Assembly: GCA_019119145.1 (NCBI GenBank)
Contig: DWXR01000128.1
Coordinates: 1 to 22,568, forward strand
Source: Hominenteromicrobium gallistercoris
GTDB taxonomy: Bacteria > Bacillota > Clostridia > Oscillospirales > Acutalibacteraceae
Reading direction: 5' to 3'
Length of the DNA: 22,568 nucleotides
This document shows positions 13,959 through 22,568 of the stretch, one piece after another. Both the position numbers and the translations under genes were made by a program. Every line of letters starts with the position of its first letter. The stretch's first letter is position 1. The notes beneath the pieces were generated by a model. It was not told where the DNA came from. It did not search any database and saw only the letters and a program-made list of their open reading frames with translations.

Positions 13959-14783
13959 ATGGAAGGTTCAGCCGAATTGAGAAAAACGGGATTCCAGCTG
14001 ACATGGAACCAGCTGAAGTGGATCGCGATAATCTCCATGATCATCGACCACACGAGCAAAGTGCTTTTTCCCCAGATTTTCTATATCGAGCAATTGGGGA
14101 TGGACATCAAAACCTCTTACATGATTCACAGATTGCTGCCTGCTGTGGGGCGAATCGCGTTTCCGATTTTTGCATTCGGCATTGCGCAGGGGTGCAGGGT
14201 TACGCGCAGCCCAAAGCGCTATCTGCTCCGCCTTGCACTGTTTGCCGTGATTTCGGAAGTTCCGTACAATCTGGCGCTGAAGGATATGACGTTCAATTTC
14301 CCTGTCTTTGCGTTTCACAATGTGTTTTTTACCCTTCTGATCGGTGCGGTCTGCTGCCGGCTCTATGCGTTTTTCCGCAGCATCGGGATGGCGTGGGTCT
14401 CTTCTATATTCATCTTCTGTCTGGTTGTGACGGCCGAGTTCCTCGGCACCGATTACGGCGGCTTAGGCGTTCTTTTTATCCTCCTGCCTTATTTTTCATA
14501 CGGGAACAGGCGGCTTCAAATCGCCCTGCTGGGGATTATGGCCGTGGTATTCTACATGTTCTACGCGCAGTTTTCCGGGGGCGAGCACCTGTTTGCATGG
14601 ATGGATCCGCGCAGCCTGTCCATTGATACGTTTACGGATACGATCGGCGCGCTCGTCGGCGTAGCGCTGCTGGCCTTTTACAATGGACAAAAGGGCAGGG
14701 GATACCACAAATGGCTGTTTTACGTGATTTATCCGGCGCATTTGCTGCTACTCTATCTTCTGAAGTTTGTTGTTGCGTTTTGA
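13959..14783 (+). CDS. TraX-family integral membrane protein
   Basis: This 274-residue polytopic membrane protein belongs to the TraX family, named for the F-plasmid protein that acetylates pilin; chromosomal members in Clostridia are probably membrane acyltransferases of unknown target. About eight hydrophobic segments are visible. Conserved points are IIDHTSKVLFP (28-38, with Asp30-His31), VGRIAFPIFAFGIAQG (63-78), SEVPYNL (99-105), TDYGGLGVL (164-172) and the C-terminal YVIYPAHLLLLY. AAAGGAGGGGG precedes ATG 13959. It has no operon partner and is bracketed by terminators. Base composition differs from its neighbours: 27 of 60 bases are G or C in 14041-14100, against 41 of 60 in valS at 15301-15360. 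This suggests a different history, possibly transfer. Confidence 0.88.
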   Translation: MEGSAELRKTGFQLTWNQLKWIAIISMIIDHTSKVLFPQIFYIEQLGMDIKTSYMIHRLLPAVGRIAFPIFAFGIAQGCRVTRSPKRYLLRLALFAVISEVPYNLALKDMTFNFPVFAFHNVFFTLLIGAVCCRLYAFFRSIGMAWVSSIFIFCLVVTAEFLGTDYGGLGVLFILLPYFSYGNRRLQIALLGIMAVVFYMFYAQFSGGEHLFAWMDPRSLSIDTFTDTIGALVGVALLAFYNGQKGRGYHKWLFYVIYPAHLLLLYLLKFVVAF

Positions 14784-14814
14784 TTTTATACGGTTCGATT
14801 TCCGCGCAGGCGGG

Positions 14815-14846
14815 AGGGCGGGCGTTTTGCCCGCCCTTTTTCTTTT
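14815..14846 (+). terminator. Terminator of the TraX gene
   Basis: AGGGCGGGC (14815-14823) pairs perfectly with GCCCGCCCT (14829-14837) around GTTTT and is followed by TTTTCTTTT. This is the strongest forward terminator in the window. Confidence 0.92.
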
Positions 14847-14885
14847 AAAGCAGAGAAAAGTGCGGCGCATCCGGGGGCCGCGCAC

Positions 14886-14914
14886 TTGACAAAAAGCCGC
14901 GTGAATGCGATAAT
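14886..14914 (+). promoter_or_regulatory. valS promoter
   Basis: TTGACA (14886-14891), a 17-base spacer and GATAAT (14909-14914) are nearly consensus. The transcript leader would be only about 45-50 bases, too short for a T-box, so valS here seems not to be controlled by uncharged tRNA-Val in the usual Firmicutes way. Confidence 0.85.
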
Positions 14915-14967
14915 GAAAATTCAGAAAAGGACTCTATTTGAACTGATATAACGGAGGGATAAGCAGG

Positions 14968-17589
<2,622 letters not shown>

Positions 17590-17597
17590 TTGTGCTG

Positions 17598-17641
17598 GTT
17601 AGACCCCTTTTTGAAGGGGTCTAACTGTGCTTATTACACAG
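17598..17641 (+). other. Two stem-loops between valS and folC
   Basis: GTTAGACCCCTT pairs perfectly with AAGGGGTCTAAC (17598-17625, loop TTTG), immediately followed by CTGTG/CACAG around CTTATTA (17625-17641). No T run follows the first stem, so it is a poor intrinsic terminator; it may be a processing site, attenuator or partial terminator between the two genes. Confidence 0.5.
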
Positions 17642-17679
17642 ACTTCCATACATCTAAATTTGCCGAGGGGGAATAAAGG

Positions 17680-18960
17680 ATGACGTATGAGGAAGCGCTG
17701 CAAAAGATCAACGACCGCCTGCTGTTCGGCATCAAGCCGGGGCTCGAGCGGATCCGGGCGCTGTGCGATGCGCTCGGCAATCCGGAAAAGCGCACGCGGT
17801 TCGTCCATGTGGCGGGCACGAACGGCAAGGGCACGACCTGCACGCTGGTTGCCAATGTGCTGCGCGCTGCGGGCTACCGCACGGGGCTGTACACCTCGCC
17901 GTATGTGCTCGATTTCCGCGAGCGGTTCCGCATCAACGGGGAAATGATTTCGAAGGACGACGTGATCGACGAGGTCGCGCGCGTCGCGTCGGTCGCCGAA
18001 CGGCTGGAGGCCGCGGGCGAGACCGTGACGGAATTCGAGTTCATCACGGCGATGGCGCTCGACTGGTTCGCGCGGCAGAGCTGCGATTTCGCCGTGCTGG
18101 AGGTGGGCCTCGGCGGCCGCATGGACGCGACGAATGTGATCGGCGTGCCGGAAGCGGCGGCCATCGCTTCCATTTCGCTCGACCATACGGCGGTGCTCGG
18201 CGACACGCTCGAGCAGATCGCGTTTGAAAAGGCCGGCATCATCAAGCCGGGCGGCGCGGTGGCGCTGTATGCGGACAACCCCGAATGCGTCGTGCGGGAG
18301 ATTTCCACAATCTGCGCCGAGCGCGGTGCAAAACTCCACATCGCCGACGAGAGCCGCATGCAGGTGCGCGGCACCTCGCTGGACGGGACGGCATTCACCT
18401 GGGACGGCCTGGCGCTCATGACGCCGTTTACCGGCGCGCACCAGATGCACAACGCCGCAACGGCGCTGACCGTGGTCGACATCCTGCGCGAGAGGGGCGT
18501 ACGGATTTCCGACGACGCGCTGCAGAAGGGCTTTTCCACGGCGTACATCGCCGCGCGCATGGAGCGGCTCAGCGAGAAGCCGCTCGTCATCCTCGACGGC
18601 GGGCACAATCCCGGCTGCGCCGCCGCGCTGCATGAGGTTCTTGCAACGCACCTCAGCGGCCGGAAGATCACGGCCGTGATGGGCATCATGTCCGATAAGG
18701 ACAGCATGCGCTACCTCGCGCGGGTCGCGCCGCAGTTTTCGAAAATCGTCACGCTGGCGCCGCACAATCCGCGCGCGCTTGAAGCCGAAGCGCTTGCCGA
18801 GGAGGCGCGGGCCTTCTGCGCCGACGTCACCGCGGCCTCGACGATTGAGGAGGCGCTCGCGCTTTCGCGCGTCGAGGGCGACGAGGTGCTCGTGATCTGC
18901 GGCTCCTTCTTCCTCGCCAGCGAGATCCGCGATGCGGCGATCGCGTACTATACAAAATAA
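17680..18960 (+). CDS. folC: Folylpolyglutamate/dihydrofolate synthase
   Basis: FolC adds glutamate to dihydropteroate and folates using ATP. The 426-residue product shows the Mur-ligase-like fold: P-loop AGTNGKGTT (45-53), TSPYVLDFRERFRINGE (72-88), VLEVGLGGRMDATN (139-152), SLDHT (166-170), and the probable carbamylated Lys184 in AFEKAGIIKP. The C-terminal domain carries VILDGGHNPG followed by VMGIMSDKD. Length is normal. ATG 17680 follows GAGGGG at about 17665-17670. Probably expressed with valS, modulated by the stem-loops between them. A terminator follows 29 bases after the stop. Confidence 0.95.
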   Translation: MTYEEALQKINDRLLFGIKPGLERIRALCDALGNPEKRTRFVHVAGTNGKGTTCTLVANVLRAAGYRTGLYTSPYVLDFRERFRINGEMISKDDVIDEVARVASVAERLEAAGETVTEFEFITAMALDWFARQSCDFAVLEVGLGGRMDATNVIGVPEAAAIASISLDHTAVLGDTLEQIAFEKAGIIKPGGAVALYADNPECVVREISTICAERGAKLHIADESRMQVRGTSLDGTAFTWDGLALMTPFTGAHQMHNAATALTVVDILRERGVRISDDALQKGFSTAYIAARMERLSEKPLVILDGGHNPGCAAALHEVLATHLSGRKITAVMGIMSDKDSMRYLARVAPQFSKIVTLAPHNPRALEAEALAEEARAFCADVTAASTIEEALALSRVEGDEVLVICGSFFLASEIRDAAIAYYTK

Positions 18961-18989
18961 TCCTGCCGACACGTTCCGGCAGAAAATGC

Positions 18990-19037
18990 GGACGGGTTCC
19001 TGTAGAATTTTCTACAGGGGCCCGTCCTTTTTGTTTT
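18990..19037 (+). terminator. Terminator of folC
   Basis: GGACGGG pairs with CCCGTCC (18990-18996 and 19021-19027) and, inside, CCTGTAGAA pairs with TTCTACAGG, with TT and GG mismatched between the two stems. TTTTTGTTTT follows. A smaller stem CTGCCG/CGGCAG (18963-18982) precedes it. Confidence 0.9.
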
Positions 19038-19165
19038 CAGTTTTTGATTTTAAGAGGCGGCGGGTCCGGGCGGCAGCCCGGCGCTGCGCGGCAGGACATT
19101 CGCCGAAAGCGAAAACAGTCCGCACGCTGCGGGCGCCGCCCCAAAAGAAAAGGAATGATGACAAG
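19038..19165 (+). other. Upstream region of the spoIIA operon
   Basis: No gene is seen. It holds a perfect hairpin CCGGGC-GGCA-GCCCGG (19066-19081) and, at 19093-19117, weak resemblances to sporulation control sites: AGGACAT, as in sigma-H -35 boxes, and TCGCCGAA, six of eight to a Spo0A box. These are expected for this operon but too degenerate here to annotate as sites. Confidence 0.3.
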
Positions 19166-19495
19166 ATGAATCTGCGAATCGAATTGAAAAACGGCGTGAT
19201 GACGGCTGCGATGCGCGGCGATCTCGACCACCATGCGGCGGCCGGCCTGCGCGAGGAGATCGACAGCACGGCGAAAAAGGTCAGGCCGAAGGTTCTGCGG
19301 CTCGATTTTTCCGAGGTGCCGTTCATGGACTCCTCGGGCATCGGGCTGATTCTGGGGCGCGTGCGCATGGCGGCGCTCTGGAACGGGCGCGTGGCCGTAA
19401 CGGGCCTTTCCCCCCAGCTGCGGCGCATGGCGGAGCTTTCCGGCATCGCGTCCCTTGCCGCGCTGGAGGATCCGGCAGAGGAGGATGTAAAATGA
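19166..19495 (+). CDS. spoIIAA: Anti-anti-sigma factor SpoIIAA
   Basis: SpoIIAA frees sigma-F in the forespore by binding its anti-sigma factor SpoIIAB; phosphorylation by SpoIIAB inactivates it and SpoIIE restores it. The 109-residue STAS-domain protein has the phosphorylation motif FMDSSGIGLILGR, with Ser57 matching the Bacillus phosphoserine 58. ATG 19166 starts the typical MNLRIELKNGVM; AAAAGG is upstream at a rather long distance, about 12 bases. Its stop overlaps the start of spoIIAB by four bases (ATGA). Confidence 0.95.
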   Translation: MNLRIELKNGVMTAAMRGDLDHHAAAGLREEIDSTAKKVRPKVLRLDFSEVPFMDSSGIGLILGRVRMAALWNGRVAVTGLSPQLRRMAELSGIASLAALEDPAEEDVK

Positions 19496-19935
19496 AACAG
19501 ATCGTCAACAAAATGGAGCTGAGCTTTCCCTCGCGCTCGGTCAACGAAGCGTTTGCCCGCGGCGCGGTCACGTCCTTTGTGCTCAGTCTGGACCCGCTGG
19601 TCACGGAGCTCGACGACCTGAAAACGGCGGTCAGCGAGGCCGTCACGAACGCGATTGTGCACGGCTACCGCGACACGATCGGCACCGTATACATAACGGC
19701 GAAGATCCTGGCCGACAACCGCGTCGTCGTGAAGATCCGCGACCGCGGCTGCGGCATCCCGGACATCGAGAAGGCGATGGAGCCGCTGTACACGACGGGC
19801 GGCGAGGAACGCGCGGGCCTCGGCTTTGCGGTGATGCAGAGCTTCTGCGACCGCGTGCGCGTCTCCTCCGCGCCGGGCCGCGGTACGACGGTCACGCTCA
19901 CCAAGCAGTTTGCGCCGCGGAACGATGGAGAATAG
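19492..19935 (+). CDS. spoIIAB: Anti-sigma-F factor and kinase SpoIIAB
   Basis: SpoIIAB holds sigma-F inactive and phosphorylates SpoIIAA. The 147-residue GHKL-type kinase shows the N box SEAVTNAIVHGY (48-59, with Glu49 and Asn53), the G1 box IRDRGCGIPD (82-91) and the G2 region ERAGLGFAVM (106-115). It is coupled to spoIIAA by the ATGA overlap, and its final 11 bases overlap sigF. The length is as in Bacillus (146). Confidence 0.96.
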   Translation: MKQIVNKMELSFPSRSVNEAFARGAVTSFVLSLDPLVTELDDLKTAVSEAVTNAIVHGYRDTIGTVYITAKILADNRVVVKIRDRGCGIPDIEKAMEPLYTTGGEERAGLGFAVMQSFCDRVRVSSAPGRGTTVTLTKQFAPRNDGE

Positions 19936-20572
19936 AGAGGATTTCGTCGAGCGGAACGTGGGGCTCGTGCGCGCCCTTGTGCCGCGTTTTCTCGGGCGCG
20001 GCATCGAGTACGACGACCTGTTTCAGGCCGGCTGCATGGGGCTTGTCAAGGCGGCGGACAATTTCGACGCGTCGCGCGGCTTCAAATTTTCCACGTATGC
20101 GGTGCCGGTGATCCTCGGCGAGATGCGCCGCCTGTTCCGCGACGGCGGCGCCGTGAAGGTCTCGCGCAGCTTAAAGGAGCTTTCGATGAAGGCGGTGCGC
20201 ACGGCCGAACGCATTGCCGGCGAGACGGGCAGCGAGCCGAGCGTCTCCGAGCTGGCGGAAGCGCTCGGCGTTTCCGTCGAAAAGTGCGCCGAGGCGCTGA
20301 ACGCGGGCAGGCAGCCCGTTTCGCTGACGAACGAGGAGGACGACAGCGAGACCGACGTGCCGGTCGATTCGATGGAGGAGCAGATCTCGGACCGCCTGGC
20401 GCTGCGGCAGGTGATCGACGGCCTGCCGGATTCCGACCGCCGCCTGCTCGAGTACCGCTATTTCGGAAACAAAACGCAGGTGGAAACGGCGAAGCGGCTC
20501 GGCATCACGCAGGTGCAGGTCAGCCGCCGGGAAAAGAAGCTGCTGCTCTACCTGCGCAGCCTGCTGCTGTAA
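19925..20572 (+). CDS. sigF: Sporulation sigma factor sigma-F (SpoIIAC)
   Basis: Sigma-F directs early forespore transcription. The 215-residue product has region 2 (about 8-75, YDDLFQAGCMGLVKAADNFD and FKFSTYAVPVILGEMRR), region 3 (80-130) and region 4 with the DNA-binding helix-turn-helix TAKRLGITQVQVSRREKKLL (188-207). It is some 40 residues shorter than the Bacillus protein (255), mainly at the N-terminus. The ATG at 19925 lies inside spoIIAB and has no Shine-Dalgarno sequence, so translation probably depends on coupling; an in-frame TTG at 19910 would add only five residues. No spoVA-type gene follows; a terminator ends the operon. Confidence 0.94.
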   Translation: MENREDFVERNVGLVRALVPRFLGRGIEYDDLFQAGCMGLVKAADNFDASRGFKFSTYAVPVILGEMRRLFRDGGAVKVSRSLKELSMKAVRTAERIAGETGSEPSVSELAEALGVSVEKCAEALNAGRQPVSLTNEEDDSETDVPVDSMEEQISDRLALRQVIDGLPDSDRRLLEYRYFGNKTQVETAKRLGITQVQVSRREKKLLLYLRSLLL

Positions 20573-20581
20573 AGCGACGCA

Positions 20582-20614
20582 AAAATGCCGCCCACACGCG
20601 ATGGGCGGCATTTT
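20582..20614. terminator. Bidirectional terminator between sigF and the reverse HAD gene
   Basis: AAAATGCCGCCCA (20582-20594) pairs perfectly with TGGGCGGCATTTT (20602-20614) around CACGCGA. The A run and T run let it work for both convergent transcripts, although the T tract is only four bases. Confidence 0.8.
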
Positions 20615-20637
20615 ATAGGTATAGGCAGACGGCGCGC

Positions 20638-21264
20638 TCAGCTTTCCACAAGATGGAGCAGCGCGGCCGGCGCGGCGATCTGCGGCGTGTTCTCCACATG
20701 GCCGAAGCCGTAGGCTGCAAAGATGAAGGGCACGCCGGCTGCGGTGGCGGCCTCGAAGTCCCACTGCGTGTCGCCCACGTAGACGGGCGCCTTCAGCTGG
20801 TTGCGCTCGACGATCAGCCGGATGTTCTCGCTTTTCGGCTTTCCCGTCCGCCCGATGCACTCGAAGTCGCGGATATACTTCGCCGTGTCGTGCGCGGCAA
20901 GGAACGACTGGATGTAGCCGTCCGCGCAGTTGCTCACGATGAAAAGCGGGTGCGTCTCCGACAGGCGGGCCAGCGTTTCTCGGATCTGCGGGTACAGCTT
21001 CGCGCCGTGCTTCGTCAGGTATTCGCATTCGTAAACGGCGCACGCGTCGAAGATTTCGAGCCGGCGGGAAAGCGGCAGGTAGGGGAACAGCTTTTCCGTC
21101 AGCTCCTTGGCGCCGAGTCCCATGACGCCTTCGAGCTCCTCGCGGCTCGGCAGGCGGGTGACGTCGGGCTGCTGTTCGAGAACAGCGCCCCAGGATCTGC
21201 GGATCTCCTCCGAAGAGTCCCAGAGCGTGCCGTCCAGGTCGAAAATAATGCCGTCGTACTGCAT
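20638..21264 (-). CDS. HAD-superfamily phosphatase, phosphoglycolate phosphatase-like
   Basis: The 208-residue protein has a complete HAD set: motif I FDLDGTLWD with Asp9 and Asp11, motif II Ser111 in FIVSNCADGY, motif III Lys142/Lys144 in RTGKPKSENI, and motif IV Asp165 and Asp169 in GDTQWDFEAA. Residues 15-88 form the helical cap of subfamily IA, as in Gph and PpaX. The start is supported by AGAAGGGA upstream. It is 61 bases downstream of metA on the same strand, so it may share its transcript. Likely a small-metabolite phosphatase; substrate unknown. Confidence 0.88.
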   Translation of the reverse strand: MQYDGIIFDLDGTLWDSSEEIRRSWGAVLEQQPDVTRLPSREELEGVMGLGAKELTEKLFPYLPLSRRLEIFDACAVYECEYLTKHGAKLYPQIRETLARLSETHPLFIVSNCADGYIQSFLAAHDTAKYIRDFECIGRTGKPKSENIRLIVERNQLKAPVYVGDTQWDFEAATAAGVPFIFAAYGFGHVENTPQIAAPAALLHLVES

Positions 21265-21284
21265 TGGAAAAATCCCTTCTGTAT

Positions 21285-21325
21285 ATATATAGATAGCGAT
21301 ATATAGATCGCGTTCGGCGGGAACG
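21285..21325 (-). repeat. A/T repeats and small hairpins between metA and the HAD gene
   Basis: ATATATAGAT is repeated at 21285-21294 and 21299-21308. GCGAT/ATCGC (21296-21311) and CGTTC/GAACG (21311-21325) form two abutting short hairpins. No T tract follows on the reverse strand, so it is not a terminator; whether the repeat is functional is unknown. Confidence 0.4.
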
Positions 21326-22249
21326 TCAGATGTGCTCGAGCTGGTTCAGGTCGAACGGCGTCTGCTGATAGACGTAATAATTCAGCCAGTTGGCGACGAG
21401 CAGATGGGCGTTGCTGCGCCAGGTGAACGGCGGCGTCTTGGTGTCGTCGTCGTTCGGAAAGTAGTTGTAGGGGATCTTGGGGTTCAGCCCCTTGTTGATG
21501 TCGCGGAAGTACTCCTTGGCGAGCGTGTCGCGGTCGTATTCGGCGTGGCCGGTCACAAAGAACTTCCGGCCGCTCTTTTCCGCGACGATGTGCACGCCAG
21601 CCAGATCGGAAACGGCCAGCGGGATCAGCTCGTCGTGCGCCTTGATGTCCTCGAGGTAGACCTCCGTATACCGCGAGTGCGGTGCGAAGTAGTTGTCGTC
21701 GAAGCCGCGCATCAGCGGGTGGTACGGGTTCAGCACCGTGTGGTTGAAGATGCCGGAGATCTTCTCGGGCAGCATGTGCTTCTGAATGCCGTAATGGTAG
21801 TAGAGCCCGGCCTGCGCGCCCCAGCAGATATATAAGACCGAGTAGACGTTTGTCTTGCTCCATTCCATGATGTCGCACATCTCGTCCCAGTAGTCGACCT
21901 CCTCGAACGGCATTTTTTCCACCGGCGCGCCGGTGATGATCAGGCCGTCGAAGCGCTGGTCCTTCACATCGGCGAACGTCTTGTAAAAGGTGTTCAGGTG
22001 ATAGGAGCTCGTGTTGCGGCTGACGTGGGAAGCCATGTGCAGCAGCTCGACGTCGACCTGCAGCGGCGTGTTGCTGAGCAGCCGCAGGATCTGCGTCTCA
22101 GTCTCGATCTTCGTCGGCATCAGGTTCAGCAGCGCGATTTTCAGCGGGCGGATGTCCTGCAGGGCGGCGCGCTCGTGCGTCATGACGAAGATGTTTTCGG
22201 ACTCGAGCACTTCGATGGCCGGCAGGTCGGCCTGAATGCGAATAGGCAT
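21326..22249 (-). CDS. metA: Homoserine O-acetyltransferase of the MetA family
   Basis: MetA acylates homoserine at the start of methionine synthesis. From ATG 22249 the protein is 307 residues and starts MPIRIQADLPAIEVL as usual; GGAGG at 22260-22264 decides this start over ATG 22267, which has no ribosome site. The catalytic triad is Cys142 (YICWGAQAGLYY), His235 and Glu237 (TGHAEYD). Residue 111 is Glu (TGAPVEKMPF); published work on Bacillus and other MetA proteins links Glu111 to acetyl-CoA use and Gly111 to succinyl-CoA, so acetyltransferase activity is predicted even though the family is often labelled succinyltransferase. It has its own promoter and a short hairpin leader without an evident SAM riboswitch. 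Confidence 0.96.
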   Translation of the reverse strand: MPIRIQADLPAIEVLESENIFVMTHERAALQDIRPLKIALLNLMPTKIETETQILRLLSNTPLQVDVELLHMASHVSRNTSSYHLNTFYKTFADVKDQRFDGLIITGAPVEKMPFEEVDYWDEMCDIMEWSKTNVYSVLYICWGAQAGLYYHYGIQKHMLPEKISGIFNHTVLNPYHPLMRGFDDNYFAPHSRYTEVYLEDIKAHDELIPLAVSDLAGVHIVAEKSGRKFFVTGHAEYDRDTLAKEYFRDINKGLNPKIPYNYFPNDDDTKTPPFTWRSNAHLLVANWLNYYVYQQTPFDLNQLEHI

Positions 22250-22294
22250 TGTATATTTGACCTCCATGTGGTATACTATAATATATAAACGGAA

Positions 22295-22315
22295 GGGCGG
22301 CCGGAAAAGCCGCCC
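22295..22315 (-). other. GC hairpin in the metA leader
   Basis: On the reverse strand GGGCGGC pairs with GCCGCCC around TTTTCCG, within the roughly 70-base leader. The outer GGAA/TTCC bases can extend it imperfectly. The 3' side, CCGGCCGCCC, is identical to ten bases of the ilvB leader hairpin. It is followed by TTCCGTTTATAT, a poor T tract, so attenuation is possible but not shown. Confidence 0.5.
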
Positions 22316-22325
22316 GGTTTCCTAG

Positions 22326-22354
22326 AGTATAGCACACTTGCCGCCGTTTGTAAA
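22326..22354 (-). promoter_or_regulatory. metA promoter
   Basis: Reverse strand: -35 TTTACA (22349-22354), 17-base spacer, -10 TATACT (22326-22331). Transcription would start near 22319, about 70 bases before the ATG. Confidence 0.75.
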
Positions 22355-22453
22355 AGCAATCTCTGAAAAATGCAGGTGTTTTTGGAACGCTTTTTTCGGG
22401 CGGAGAAAAAGTTTTTTTGAAAAAAGTTTTCGAAAAAAGAGCGGCAGGCACGA

Positions 22454-22478
22454 AAAAGCAGGTCGGCCGACCGCTTTT
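22454..22478. terminator. Terminator-like palindrome
   Basis: AAAAGC, one A, GGTCGGCCGACC (a perfect palindrome), then GCTTTT: stem AAAAGC-GGTC with GACC-GCTTTT, loop GGCC, one bulged A. The flanking A and T runs would let it act on either strand. What it ends on the forward strand is unclear, since no forward gene precedes it. Confidence 0.5.
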
Positions 22479-22563
22479 CATGGTGCTTGCGGCGCGAAAG
22501 ACACGCTATATATTGTGGTTTTTTCGCTTCTCAAGAAAATTTTCAAAAAAATGAAAAAAAGTG

Positions 22564-22568
22564 TTGAC
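22564..22568 (+). promoter_or_regulatory. Probable -35 box cut by the window edge
   Basis: The window ends TTGAC after an A-rich run (22545-22560) resembling an UP element. If the next base is A this is a consensus -35 box, as commonly seen before rRNA, tRNA or other highly expressed genes. The -10 box lies outside. Confidence 0.4.

Larger units (their letters stand above)
22355..22568. other. Intergenic region at the 3' edge
   Basis: No coding sequence is supported. The stretch holds phased A tracts (GAAAAAG-like at 22405, 22419 and 22432, 13-14 bases apart), the terminator-like palindrome at 22454-22478, a weak promoter-like pair TTGCGG/TATATT (22487-22514, 16-base spacer), a GAAAATTTTC palindrome (22535-22544) and an A-rich run ending in TTGAC. 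It looks like the upstream region of a strongly expressed gene outside the window. Confidence 0.5.

Noticed and set aside
13880..14626. 248-codon forward frame overlapping the TraX gene
   Set aside because: The TraX frame has a perfect ribosome site and family motifs; the alternative has no signature and overlaps the terminator of the preceding gene.
19093..19117. Sigma-H promoter and Spo0A box before spoIIAA
   Set aside because: AGGACAT has no GAAT at the right distance, and TCGCCGAA matches only six of eight Spo0A box positions. Expected by biology but not shown by the sequence.
22257..22282. Forward promoter TTGACC/TATAAT in the metA leader
   Set aside because: The spacer is only 14 bases and no forward gene follows; the hexamers overlap the metA ribosome site and A/T-rich leader.
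22250..22360. SAM riboswitch in the metA leader
   Set aside because: The leader from the mapped-by-eye promoter is about 70 bases with a single hairpin, too short for a SAM-I element and without its conserved core.

Overview
The window is chromosomal DNA from a G+C-rich, low-copy-repeat member of the Clostridia. The evidence is the complete spoIIAA-spoIIAB-sigF operon (an endospore-lineage marker), a PucR/CdaR-type regulator, Gram-positive ribosome binding sites (AAGGAGG-like) before most genes, the valS-folC gene order seen in many Firmicutes, and a MetA of the acetyl-CoA type. An Oscillospiraceae-like gut or anaerobic lineage is plausible, but that is inference. I see no insertion sequence, prophage, CRISPR array, tRNA or rRNA gene.

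Layout: (1) 1-4310, forward: a helix-turn-helix regulator, then ftsE-ftsX-M23 peptidase, a divisome/cell-wall unit in which the ABC-type FtsEX complex would control the secreted hydrolase. (2) 4312-8845, reverse: two-gene ThrE-type amino-acid exporter coupled by overlaps to an RluA-family pseudouridine synthase; upstream, separately, the RNA-binding protein Tex. (3) 8892-12903, forward: ilvB-ilvN (acetohydroxyacid synthase), a 58-residue unknown protein, an unrecognised TIM-barrel-like protein and a HAD phosphatase; then 12981-13883, a sugar-phosphate isomerase/epimerase-like TIM barrel. (4) 13959-14783, a TraX-family membrane protein, visibly richer in A+T than its surroundings. (5) 14886-18960: valS and folC. 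(6) 19166-20572: the sigma-F operon with its anti-sigma and anti-anti-sigma factors. (7) 20638-22354, reverse: metA followed by a second HAD phosphatase. (8) 22355-22568: no gene; A/T-rich DNA ending in what looks like the -35 box of a strong promoter whose gene lies outside the window.

Most of the window is housekeeping DNA. The parts least explained are the 11171-13883 stretch (small ORF, unknown TIM barrel, YihX-like HAD, epimerase-like protein whose usual metal-binding Glu appears replaced), a promoter -10 box sitting in the loop of the preceding gene's terminator (1232-1275), matching GC hairpins in the ilvB and metA leaders, and the acidic tail on FtsE. All promoter, terminator and structure calls were made by eye; no alignment or folding program was run.
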